Source: Bacteroidota bacterium (GTDB lineage Bacteria > Bacteroidota > Bacteroidia > Bacteroidales > CAIXZF01). Taken from it: a stretch of 64,000 bases of DNA. The stretch spans positions 240,676 through 304,675 of the forward strand of contig JAKLIX010000003.1 in the NCBI GenBank assembly GCA_022709385.1. The letters run 5' to 3'. This document shows positions 1 through 7,840 of the stretch, piece by piece. Every line of letters begins with the position of its first letter. The stretch's first letter is position 1. A model generated the notes under the pieces. The model was not told the DNA's origin. It worked only from the letters and a program-made list of their open reading frames with translations, and ran no database searches. The position numbers and the translations under genes were made by a program.

Positions 1-261
1 CAACTCTATCAGCTGAACCAGGAATACAGCGACCAGATGGAGGAAGAGGAATTGCGGCTCAATCAGATTTATATCGACAGTATTCATTCCTTTTTAAAGC
101 GGTTCAACCTGAAGTACCACTTTGATTATATCCTTGGTTATTCAAAAGGGAGCGGGATACTTTTCGCAAAAGACACCCTTGATATAACGCCTTATGTGGT
201 TGAAGCCCTTAACCGGGAATATTTTCAGGTGAATCCGCAATCCAAAAAAGACAGCAAATGA
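1..261 (+). CDS. OmpH/Skp-family periplasmic chaperone, 3' end only
   Basis: The reading frame is open from base 1, so the gene begins outside the window and only the last 86 codons are seen. The visible tail has a charged, probably coiled-coil stretch rich in Glu, Gln and Leu, followed by the segment FDYILGYSKGSGILFAKDTL and a 'DITPYVVEALNREY' ending. That ending is typical of the C-terminus of OmpH/Skp-like proteins in Bacteroidota. Family members are periplasmic holdases that deliver outer-membrane proteins to the Bam complex. The signal peptide and N-terminal half are not visible. The stop codon overlaps the next gene's start (ATGA), so the two are probably co-translated. The in-frame ATG at 37 is internal and not the start. 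Confidence 0.75.
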   Translation, partial: QLYQLNQEYSDQMEEEELRLNQIYIDSIHSFLKRFNLKYHFDYILGYSKGSGILFAKDTLDITPYVVEALNREYFQVNPQSKKDSK

Positions 262-605
262 GATTCGCAGGCGTTTTTTTTCTTTTCCTGACCATCCTGC
301 TTGCTTGTTCTTCCAAACAGGAACCGCCGCCGGATGTTTTGCCAAGAGAGAAACTGCTGGCAGTAATGGTTGATTTCCAGATGGTGGAAGCAGCAGTGCA
401 ATCGGCAAAAAGCCAGGGTGAGGCAGGGCAGACTGCGAGGTATTATTATGACATGGTTCTGGAGAAGCACCAGATCAGCAGGGAACAATTCCGCAGAAGT
501 ATTCAGTGGTACCAGGATCACATGGCAGCCATGGATTCTCTTTATTCCGACCTGATTGACAGTTTGAGCGGATTACAATCCAGGGCTGGGTTCAGGGAGG
601 ATTAA
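258..605 (+). CDS. Small lipoprotein, probable DUF4296 family
   Basis: This 115-aa protein begins with a hydrophobic signal and a lipobox (LLACSS, Cys17), so it should be a lipid-anchored envelope protein. The mature part is a short helical domain with the pattern 'LPREKLLAVMVDFQMVEAAV', then a central Tyr-rich helix and 'YQDHMAAMDSLYSDLIDSL'. This resembles DUF4296 lipoproteins of Bacteroidota, whose function is unknown. Its start overlaps the stop of the OmpH-like gene by four bases, which fixes the start and suggests an operon. Its stop codon overlaps the stop codon of the convergent lipoprotein gene on the other strand. The family assignment is from memory of the pattern; lipoprotein status is well supported. 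Confidence 0.7.
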   Translation: MRFAGVFFLFLTILLACSSKQEPPPDVLPREKLLAVMVDFQMVEAAVQSAKSQGEAGQTARYYYDMVLEKHQISREQFRRSIQWYQDHMAAMDSLYSDLIDSLSGLQSRAGFRED

Positions 606-1009
606 AGTTTGGTGTAAACGCTCTGGATGGTGTCCAGGTCGGCACCGTCATTCACATAATAGGTCCAGTTGATCTTGCCGGTGGTATAGCTGCCCGTGCC
701 ATAGATGACAATCCCTTTGGCGAAACTCTGGGTGGGAAGTGTAATGGTTCCCGTAGTTACAATGGCATAGGGTTCGATGCCGTAATTATAGAAGTTGCTG
801 ATCAGCACCTGGCTGCTGTTGCCGGGATCGGCGGCAATCTGGACGTTATAGGTGATTTTCTTTTTGTTGTTTTCCTGCACCCGCCACGTACCGATGTATT
901 TATCGCGGACCTCGTCTCCGAAGGGATCGTCTTCGTCGGGATCGCAGGCTGAAATAACCATGGTCAGGCTTGCAAGGATGCTGATGGTGATGATTCTGAA
1001 GTTTCTCAT
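602..1009 (-). CDS. Small hypothetical lipoprotein
   Basis: This 135-aa protein has a clear lipoprotein signal peptide (MRNFRIITISILASLTMVISAC, Cys22) followed by an acidic linker (DPDEDD). The mature region contains 'YIGTWRVQE' and alternating beta-rich segments, which suggests a small lipocalin-like or beta-sandwich fold. I do not recognise a specific family. It is the last gene of the leftward run: the preceding gene ends 26 bases upstream. It converges on the + strand lipoprotein gene with overlapping stop codons, leaving no room for an intergenic terminator. Confidence 0.7.
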   Translation of the reverse strand: MRNFRIITISILASLTMVISACDPDEDDPFGDEVRDKYIGTWRVQENNKKKITYNVQIAADPGNSSQVLISNFYNYGIEPYAIVTTGTITLPTQSFAKGIVIYGTGSYTTGKINWTYYVNDGADLDTIQSVYTKL

Positions 1010-1035
1010 GATGCGGAATTTTACCCGCCCTGAGT

Positions 1036-1833
1036 TTAGTTCCTGATGAACTTTATCAAGGCGGCCGGTTCATCCGGCGTGATCACTTGCACAAAATATA
1101 TGCCACGCTCAAGATGCGCTGCAGGTATACGGATGCTGTGCCTGCCCTCACTCAGCCGGAGAGCTTCTTGTTCAAAAACCCTGCTTCCGGTGACAGATAA
1201 AACGTTTATTGAAACAATCGTGCCTGCCAGGGTTTCAATTTCGATCAGGGCATGATCTGTAACGGGATTGGGCTGCAGTCCCGCAATCCTGAGGCCGTGT
1301 GTGCTATTTGAAGGCAGTTCGCTTACAGTGGTCGTCGCGAGTGCCGCACTGATGGTTGAATCGATGTTGTTAAAGGAAGGGGGATAAATCTGCTGACTGA
1401 GGATCAGGCGGTTGGGTGCCACCAGCACCAGGGTGGGGAAGCTCTGTACATCAAAGATCTGGAGGGCGATGGTATTGCCGTGGCCGTCGAGCCCGCTGAT
1501 GGTAGGGAAAGTGATACCGTAAAGGGAATCAAATGCCGACACTCCTATGTTATCGTCGCCATAGTTGATTCCCAGAAAGAATACATTTTGTTGGTTAGAT
1601 CCATATTGGACATAGGCCTGCTGAATCTCCGGGGCGTATGTGACACATGGTCCGCAGGAGGTGGTGAAGAAATCGAGCAGCACATATTTGCCTGCGTCGA
1701 GCAGGTCGAAGAGATCGTGTATCACTCCGTTAATGTCTTTACCAGAGAAGTTTACTGCCGTGTCGAGTGTAGTCTGGGCATTGATCCCTTTGAAAAGGAG
1801 GAAAAAGGCGATTATCAGGCTTAGTTTTTTCAT
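1036..1833 (-). CDS. Thioredoxin-fold (TlpA-like) protein with T9SS sorting tail
   Basis: The protein is 265 aa when started at the ATG at 1833. That start gives a signal peptide (MKKLSLIIAFFLLFKGINAQ) and lies 10 bases after the deoC stop; an upstream in-frame GTG would sit inside deoC. Residues about 30-165 form a thioredoxin fold with active site CGPC (Cys60/Cys63) and a cis-Pro loop 'SFPTLVLV', as in TlpA/ResA-like thiol-disulfide oxidoreductases. The last ~80 residues ('LQPNPVTDHALIEIE...' to 'IKFIRN') are a type A T9SS C-terminal domain. The enzyme is therefore predicted to be exported and attached to the cell surface or secreted, unlike ordinary periplasmic TlpA. It sits in a tight leftward gene run with deoC and the PorU2-like gene. 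Confidence 0.85.
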   Translation of the reverse strand: MKKLSLIIAFFLLFKGINAQTTLDTAVNFSGKDINGVIHDLFDLLDAGKYVLLDFFTTSCGPCVTYAPEIQQAYVQYGSNQQNVFFLGINYGDDNIGVSAFDSLYGITFPTISGLDGHGNTIALQIFDVQSFPTLVLVAPNRLILSQQIYPPSFNNIDSTISAALATTTVSELPSNSTHGLRIAGLQPNPVTDHALIEIETLAGTIVSINVLSVTGSRVFEQEALRLSEGRHSIRIPAAHLERGIYFVQVITPDEPAALIKFIRN

Positions 1834-1843
1834 TCTGATGGTA

Positions 1844-2704
1844 TTATCCGTTATTATCACTACACATGGCCAGTACCCTTGGGGTCAACCTGCTGGCACC
1901 TATCCTGAAAACCATGGGATCGAGCCAGTCGTGACCCAGGCATGCTTTTACCAGCAAGTAACAATCCAATGCCTGTTGTGGTTCAACGATGCCGCCGGAA
2001 GCTTTAATACCGCATTTTTTTCCGCTGTCTGCATGCCATGCCCGGATACAGTCCATCATCAGGAGCAGGGCGGGGGCCGTGGCGCCGGTACTGATCTTTC
2101 CGGTTGATGTTTTCAGGAAGTCCGCCCCTGCTTTCAGGGCAATTTCAGAAGCTTTACAAATCAGCAGGGCTTCTTTCAGTTCACCCGTTTCGAGGATGAC
2201 CTTCAATTTTGTCCGATGACCGCAAACCTCTCTGAAAGCGGCAATCTCATCAAAGACAAAGTCGTATTCACCAGCCATCAGCCGGCCACGCGAGATCACC
2301 ATATCAATCTCTTCAGCACCCTGCCCGATAGCAAAACGGGCTTCTTCGAGACGGGTATGCAGCGGAGCCTGGCCAGAGGGAAAAGCGCCGGCAACACAGG
2401 CGGTCAGGATACCGGATCCTTTCAGTTCACCGGCAGCGGCAGCGGCGAATACCGGGTACACACATACTGCAGCCACATGCAGCCCGCCACCGGCCATGGA
2501 GCCAAATTCCACCGCTGTTTTACAGAAATCAACGATCCGGGCCTGATGATCGGTCGCTTCCAGGCTGGTGTGATCTATACAGCTGAATATTAATCTGTAA
2601 GCATCTATTTCGTCTATACTATGACTGGGGTTCAGAATGCCTTCTGCCCTTTTTTCCAGGGATTCAGACAGGAGGTCGGAAAAATGCAGGTAATTGAATT
2701 CCAT
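1844..2704 (-). CDS. deoC: Deoxyribose-phosphate aldolase
   Basis: DERA reversibly cleaves 2-deoxyribose-5-phosphate to glyceraldehyde-3-phosphate and acetaldehyde in deoxynucleoside catabolism. It is a class I (Schiff-base) aldolase with a TIM barrel. The 286-aa sequence has the Schiff-base lysine in 'FLKTSTGK' (about Lys198), the second active-site lysine in 'GIKASGGI' (about Lys234) and the acid residue in 'EEIDMVIS' (about Asp134). The spacing closely matches E. coli DeoC (D102/K167/K201). There is no signal peptide, so it is cytosolic. It carries an N-terminal extension of about 30 residues relative to E. coli DeoC. The start codon is one base after the stop of the C25 peptidase gene, and the thioredoxin gene follows after 10 bases, so it is probably co-transcribed with genes for exported proteins. 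Confidence 0.95.
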   Translation of the reverse strand: MEFNYLHFSDLLSESLEKRAEGILNPSHSIDEIDAYRLIFSCIDHTSLEATDHQARIVDFCKTAVEFGSMAGGGLHVAAVCVYPVFAAAAAGELKGSGILTACVAGAFPSGQAPLHTRLEEARFAIGQGAEEIDMVISRGRLMAGEYDFVFDEIAAFREVCGHRTKLKVILETGELKEALLICKASEIALKAGADFLKTSTGKISTGATAPALLLMMDCIRAWHADSGKKCGIKASGGIVEPQQALDCYLLVKACLGHDWLDPMVFRIGASRLTPRVLAMCSDNNG

Positions 2705-2705
2705 A

Positions 2706-5700
2706 TCAGCGCATGATTATAATCTTGCCGTTGACCCTTGCCTGGTAATTACCGTATTTGCTGTCGAGATCGTTCCGGACAGCAGCTTGTTCGCCCTGCA
2801 TGTCCATGTCCAGGCGGTAAAGGTACATTCCGTTGGGCAGCAGATTGCCATTGCGGTCGCGACCGTCCCAGACCGTCCTGGAAACATTGGTGCCGGTATG
2901 GACCGGGCCGAATTCATCAGCGGAAATCGTTCTGAGATGCCTTCCCGTGAGGTCATATAGATGAATTCCGAATGAAACGGGCAGGGCATCACCGGTGAGG
3001 ATGAAGGTAAAACGGGTGAAATCAGAGAATGGATTGGGCCATGCGAAGAGTTCGCTGCGGGTGCTGCCTGTCACGATTCTGAAACGTATTCTGTAATCTC
3101 CTGTCCCGGAAGGATTCCCGCTGGCGTCGGCAGCGCTGACTGTAAGCGTGTAGATACCTTCCGGGAGATGAGGGCAGAAGCGGGTGATACAGTAATTGGA
3201 TGCGGATTCGGCCGGAAAAAACTGTAATGCCGTTTCTTCTGCACCGGAATAGGTGAGCCGTGCAGAATCCTGTCCGGGCTTTGCAAGCCAGGCGGTGATC
3301 AGGCTGGTATCAGCAAGACGCAGGGCGTATTTATCATCCGTCAGGCGCATAATGATCTCAGGGGAAGGTGAAACATAATCGAGATCCCTGATATGCTTCC
3401 CATCGAAAGTGACATCCAGAATGGGATTTTCCCGGTCCGTTAACACAAAAAAACTAAGCCCGGCGAGGTTATTCACATGGGTGAGTTCCGGCTGGTCGTG
3501 CTGGGGATTGATCTCTATCCAGAGCTGGTTCCTGCCGGATCGGCCAAGGGTGGGAATGATCAGCGAATCGAGGAGGATGTCACCAGCCGGATGTGGTCGT
3601 AGACGTCTGATATCCAAGGTGTCTTTTTTTGAACCATTGTTCAGCCAGTATGTTACCAGCAGGCTGTCCATGTCGATGCCCCCGATATTCCGGTAAGCTA
3701 TTTTCAAGCGGGCGCTGTCGCCTTCAACCAGGCTGTCATTGTAAAAGCTGAAACCGCTGGAGGGATCGATGGCGGTTTCGGGCAGCGTCTCGAAAATGAT
3801 CTGCCATCTTTTGAGTCTTGCAGGATCACGGGGTGAGGGTTGAGTGGCAGAGTTATCCTCCATCACCAGGATCATCTGCATGTAGGGATAATCCGCGGCA
3901 GCAAAGGAAGAGTCGAGATGGTAGATGTCTGAGGAATCCCTGCTGATCACTCCAATGAGGGTATCGGAGGCGCTGTTTTCTTTGATCCCTATCAGTACCA
4001 GTCGGATGCTGTCGTTGTCGTCGGTTTCTGCCCTCCAGTGCAGGGAATGCCAGGCAGAGGAGGGACCGATGGGGGGCGTGGTGATGCTTCCCTGTTTCCA
4101 GTTGGTTACCACTGTGGTTGTGATATTTGCAAGCGAGTCCCTGGCACAGCCGGGTCCTGTCTCTATGGCTGTTCCGGGCAGGGAGCCCTTGATTCCGAAG
4201 ATCATGTAAGGCGAGGTGTCCTGCATAAACCTGAAGTGCTGTGCGCCCAGGGATTCGAATGCCTGGTAAAGGGAAGTTTCACTTTCCTGGGCCTTGTGGT
4301 TTTTATGGCTGAATGCCAGCACGTAATACCCCTCTGGGATGGTATCGATGAATTTGGTGATGATCTGCCGGTCTGCCGAATCATAGTTGCAAAAGTCGAA
4401 AGCGGCAACGGGATAATCACGGCAATGCTTGTTCCCGTATTGGCCGATACCGTTGCCGTTATTGTAGCTGATCCAGGGTTCGAAAGAGACCGGGTTAAAC
4501 ACGGCGAATTTGATTCCGCTGCTTCCGGGGCAACGGTTCTGGGCACAGCTCCACACATCTTTGATGTCAAAACCGACCCTGAAGTATTCTTCCTGCCAGG
4601 GATGGTTGATGATATAGGTTTGGGCATGCAATTCGTTCATTTCCTCCACAAAGCAGAAGCTGTCAGACTCCGGCAGATATCTGATATACAGGTATTGGTT
4701 CCGTTCCATTTGCGGGGTGCGTGCCTGTGACCAGCCTGTAATACCCGGGATATACTGAAAAGACCTTTGCTGCCACCGGATGGAATCCGCGGGTGTTTGA
4801 TCCGGTCCGGTCCTCCAGTAATATACGGTACTGTCGGTCTGAACCGGCAGGTCCAGATGCCAGGATATCACTCCTCCACCCGCGGTAATGACGGTGTCTT
4901 TTCTTATGGGGCTGTCGAAGCGGTAAGAGGTGTCGAGCTGAAAAGCGAATGATGATTGGGAAAGAAAGGGATACACTGTACTGGTGGTCAGGCTGACTGA
5001 AGGAGAAGGGACGATCGCGTTGTCGTCAGGCAGCACAGGGATGAGGCCGGTGGAACGGATGTTGACAGTCAGCTCGGCTGTATTGTTTGTTTCCATGGTG
5101 CCTTCATCGATTTCATTCAGGGCATCCAGGTTCACCCTGAAACGGTTCAGTCCGCCTGCTGATTCGCCTCCGGTTTCCATGTCTACAAGGATGGTATCCC
5201 GGAATAAGGGTGCGCAGACGCGGAGCAGGGTATCGCCGGCCGGTGTTTCCCCGATCCACCTTTCTATCCTCACAAAAAGCATGGTATCGAGTGCTTTCCC
5301 GGCATTGGCCGGGATGATGCGGAGGGTGAAGCGGGAACTGGCAGTATTGATCTCTTCAGGAATGGTGGACAAGGTTTGGGGGCAGTCCGGACCGGGGTTC
5401 AGGTGGTAATCGGGTTGGGGCGGGGCGTACAGAACCATGGCAGGGTCGGCATGAAGGGCCATTTCAAGACAAACCTCACGGAAGGAGAAAGCCGTATAAG
5501 ACGGATTTCCCAGGATACTTCCGATATTCCCGGCAGCGATCGTACCGATGGGTAAACCATAATGTGTGGTGGCAAAGGCTTTCAGGAATGCGCTGCTAAA
5601 GGTGTGCAGGTAAGGGGCTTCACCTTCAGTAACCGAAGCAAGGTATCCGATGGCGCCTTTCAGAGGGAGTAAAACATAGTGTTCGCTTGAGATTCCGCCA

Positions 5701-7781
5701 TGGTAATCAAAGATATCACCTGCCCAGCATGAATTTGCGATGACAAAGTAATATTTATCCTTGTTGTTGAAACCGGCCGGATCGCCGATGCTGATATCGA
5801 AGTTAATGCCACTGGCATGTCCGAAGTATTGGATCAAGCCTACTCCCTGTTCCACGATCAAGTCGTTCAACTGCGAGGATTGTGCGATCACGACCGGATC
5901 AAGACTGGTTTTAAAGAAACGATGGGAGAAATATCCTGTAAAAGGTGAGGATAGCAGGGAATCGTAAAAGCTGAGGTAGGAACGGAAGATGCTTTGCTCC
6001 AGGAAATTGGATCCACCGCCGAACTGCAGGATGTTTTTACCGCTTTGCCTGACATTTTTCAGGGACAATTCATGAGCGGTCATTTTTTCAAGGTAGTTAA
6101 ACACATCGCCAGGCGAATAGGCACTAAGCCGCCCGGTGGGAATATCAGCCTTGTCCTGGTTTCTCAGGCCGAGCGTATACATCCAGTCCGAAGGAGGATG
6201 CCCATAGGAAGGCACCCTGGTCATCTTCCATTTAGCATGGTCCTTCCTGATATCCTTACTCTGGATTGCTTTGCCGATCAGGAACAAGTGGGAGGGAAGC
6301 TTGGTATATTGATGTGACACATGGCGAAGGAAATTCCTGATAGACAGTGGTGTTTTGCAAATTCCGAAGGCGAACTGGTCGTAGAGCTGTTCGATATCCA
6401 CAACCACCGGACTGAAAAGTTGCGGATATCCTTCTGTTTTCCGGTAAGTGGCATACTGTGCGGCTGCATCCAGCAGATCATTGTCGGTAATGATTAAGTA
6501 ATCAATTTCCGGAAAAACCGCCGGTTCATAGCGGATAAAGCGGGCATCGGCATCGCTGACCGCAGTCAGTTTTTCAATCTGCGTGATATTACTGCACAAG
6601 CTGAAGAAAATGGCTTCTTCTCCGGGGAAATTCCTGATGAGGGCATGAAGGTATTGACCTTCCTGTGCCGTTGAATATAAACGGCCGTTGGTAAGATCAA
6701 GCATCCTGACGGAGTCGTTTGCCGGCACTTGGATTCCTGTCAGGCGAATGTGTGCAAAATCGGTTCCATACTGGGCCGGAATCTTAAACAGGCTTTTCAC
6801 GCTTTGCGGGAAGGCGGGGTAACGCGGATACCTGACACTGATATCCGACACAGACGTCCATTCCTGCAAAATCTGGCCCGGATAATTCGGATTACTGAAG
6901 GCAAATGAAGCGGAGCCGCTTGATATCGTGTTCATTTGCAGTGCTTTTGAGAAAGTGACAGGGTGGTAATATCGCCAGGAAGTATCGACAAGCACCTGGC
7001 TGCCGCATTGTGCCTTAAAGTAATGTTGCTGGGCAGTAAGCTGGCGGTTGGAGCCGGCCACGATGGTAAATTCTGCCTGAGCCTGTGGCCCCTGGGCATA
7101 CAATTCCGGCAGACTGACGGTCCTGACCTGGGTCTGGTTGACCCATATTTTGTTGCCGGCAAATCCTTCGCCGCTGGTATAGGCAGCATCTCCGATGGTA
7201 ATGGAGGGACTGGAGGTGTTAAATCTTTCGCCTTCCAGGTAGGTTTCGCTGTAAATGGCATTTGTTTCGCACCATAACCAAGGGATAGCAGTATATAACT
7301 GGTAAGCAGTATTCGTTTCTCTGATGAGGCGGGCATTATTCGCCGTGGCGTTCCAGGAAAAATAATATGTGGCTGTATCAGTGAAGAGGCTGTATTTCTT
7401 ATTCACCTGCCCGAAAGTATCCTGATAGAGGGAGTGATCGAACCAGCCGTCGTTTTTCCGGGCAAAGAATTCAAGGTAGTCTCCGGCATTGAAAACGCCG
7501 TCGGAGCCGGTTTCAATCCAGATGGCCTGTTGTTGTCCCTGACCCCATATTTGCATGTTTTGGGGAGGGATATTTTCGGGCTGGACGCCAAATGGCATCA
7601 GGGCATTCGCAAGGGTCTGGTAGGGGATACGGTACATGCCGTCTTCGGCGATCCTGAACCTGAAATATTGTTGCTGATACTGTATCCATTCATTGCCGTA
7701 TGGCTGGGCACAGGCCTGTTCAGGTGACTGAAAAGCAAGCAGGCAGATCAGCAGGACCGGCAGATGTCTGAAATAGCTCAT
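2706..7781 (-). CDS. PorU2-like C25 (gingipain-family) cysteine peptidase, T9SS-associated
   Basis: This 1691-aa exported protein has a signal peptide (residues 1-26). An N-terminal beta-rich domain contains the 'FRIAEDGMYRIPYQ' segment typical of PorU and gingipain prodomains. A C25 peptidase domain spans about 425-765, with catalytic His in 'QYFGHASG' (about 655) and Cys in 'IANSCWAGD' (about 685). A long beta-sandwich region follows, and the protein ends in a FlgD-Ig-like/T9SS-type segment ('LYDLTGRHLRTI...WDGRDRNGNLLPNGMYLYRLD'). It matches what is annotated as putative T9SS sortase PorU2, a paralogue of PorU. PorU removes the CTD and attaches cargo to anionic LPS; the role of PorU2 is less clear. 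No PorV, PorQ or PorZ partner is in the window. It probably starts a transcript that continues into deoC one base downstream. Confidence 0.85.
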   Translation of the reverse strand: MSYFRHLPVLLICLLAFQSPEQACAQPYGNEWIQYQQQYFRFRIAEDGMYRIPYQTLANALMPFGVQPENIPPQNMQIWGQGQQQAIWIETGSDGVFNAGDYLEFFARKNDGWFDHSLYQDTFGQVNKKYSLFTDTATYYFSWNATANNARLIRETNTAYQLYTAIPWLWCETNAIYSETYLEGERFNTSSPSITIGDAAYTSGEGFAGNKIWVNQTQVRTVSLPELYAQGPQAQAEFTIVAGSNRQLTAQQHYFKAQCGSQVLVDTSWRYYHPVTFSKALQMNTISSGSASFAFSNPNYPGQILQEWTSVSDISVRYPRYPAFPQSVKSLFKIPAQYGTDFAHIRLTGIQVPANDSVRMLDLTNGRLYSTAQEGQYLHALIRNFPGEEAIFFSLCSNITQIEKLTAVSDADARFIRYEPAVFPEIDYLIITDNDLLDAAAQYATYRKTEGYPQLFSPVVVDIEQLYDQFAFGICKTPLSIRNFLRHVSHQYTKLPSHLFLIGKAIQSKDIRKDHAKWKMTRVPSYGHPPSDWMYTLGLRNQDKADIPTGRLSAYSPGDVFNYLEKMTAHELSLKNVRQSGKNILQFGGGSNFLEQSIFRSYLSFYDSLLSSPFTGYFSHRFFKTSLDPVVIAQSSQLNDLIVEQGVGLIQYFGHASGINFDISIGDPAGFNNKDKYYFVIANSCWAGDIFDYHGGISSEHYVLLPLKGAIGYLASVTEGEAPYLHTFSSAFLKAFATTHYGLPIGTIAAGNIGSILGNPSYTAFSFREVCLEMALHADPAMVLYAPPQPDYHLNPGPDCPQTLSTIPEEINTASSRFTLRIIPANAGKALDTMLFVRIERWIGETPAGDTLLRVCAPLFRDTILVDMETGGESAGGLNRFRVNLDALNEIDEGTMETNNTAELTVNIRSTGLIPVLPDDNAIVPSPSVSLTTSTVYPFLSQSSFAFQLDTSYRFDSPIRKDTVITAGGGVISWHLDLPVQTDSTVYYWRTGPDQTPADSIRWQQRSFQYIPGITGWSQARTPQMERNQYLYIRYLPESDSFCFVEEMNELHAQTYIINHPWQEEYFRVGFDIKDVWSCAQNRCPGSSGIKFAVFNPVSFEPWISYNNGNGIGQYGNKHCRDYPVAAFDFCNYDSADRQIITKFIDTIPEGYYVLAFSHKNHKAQESETSLYQAFESLGAQHFRFMQDTSPYMIFGIKGSLPGTAIETGPGCARDSLANITTTVVTNWKQGSITTPPIGPSSAWHSLHWRAETDDNDSIRLVLIGIKENSASDTLIGVISRDSSDIYHLDSSFAAADYPYMQMILVMEDNSATQPSPRDPARLKRWQIIFETLPETAIDPSSGFSFYNDSLVEGDSARLKIAYRNIGGIDMDSLLVTYWLNNGSKKDTLDIRRLRPHPAGDILLDSLIIPTLGRSGRNQLWIEINPQHDQPELTHVNNLAGLSFFVLTDRENPILDVTFDGKHIRDLDYVSPSPEIIMRLTDDKYALRLADTSLITAWLAKPGQDSARLTYSGAEETALQFFPAESASNYCITRFCPHLPEGIYTLTVSAADASGNPSGTGDYRIRFRIVTGSTRSELFAWPNPFSDFTRFTFILTGDALPVSFGIHLYDLTGRHLRTISADEFGPVHTGTNVSRTVWDGRDRNGNLLPNGMYLYRLDMDMQGEQAAVRNDLDSKYGNYQARVNGKIIIMR

Positions 7782-7840
7782 AACACATCCTTCATTTGGG
7801 CAAATGCCAAAGGGAGGGATAAAGGTAAGAAAAACCGGAT

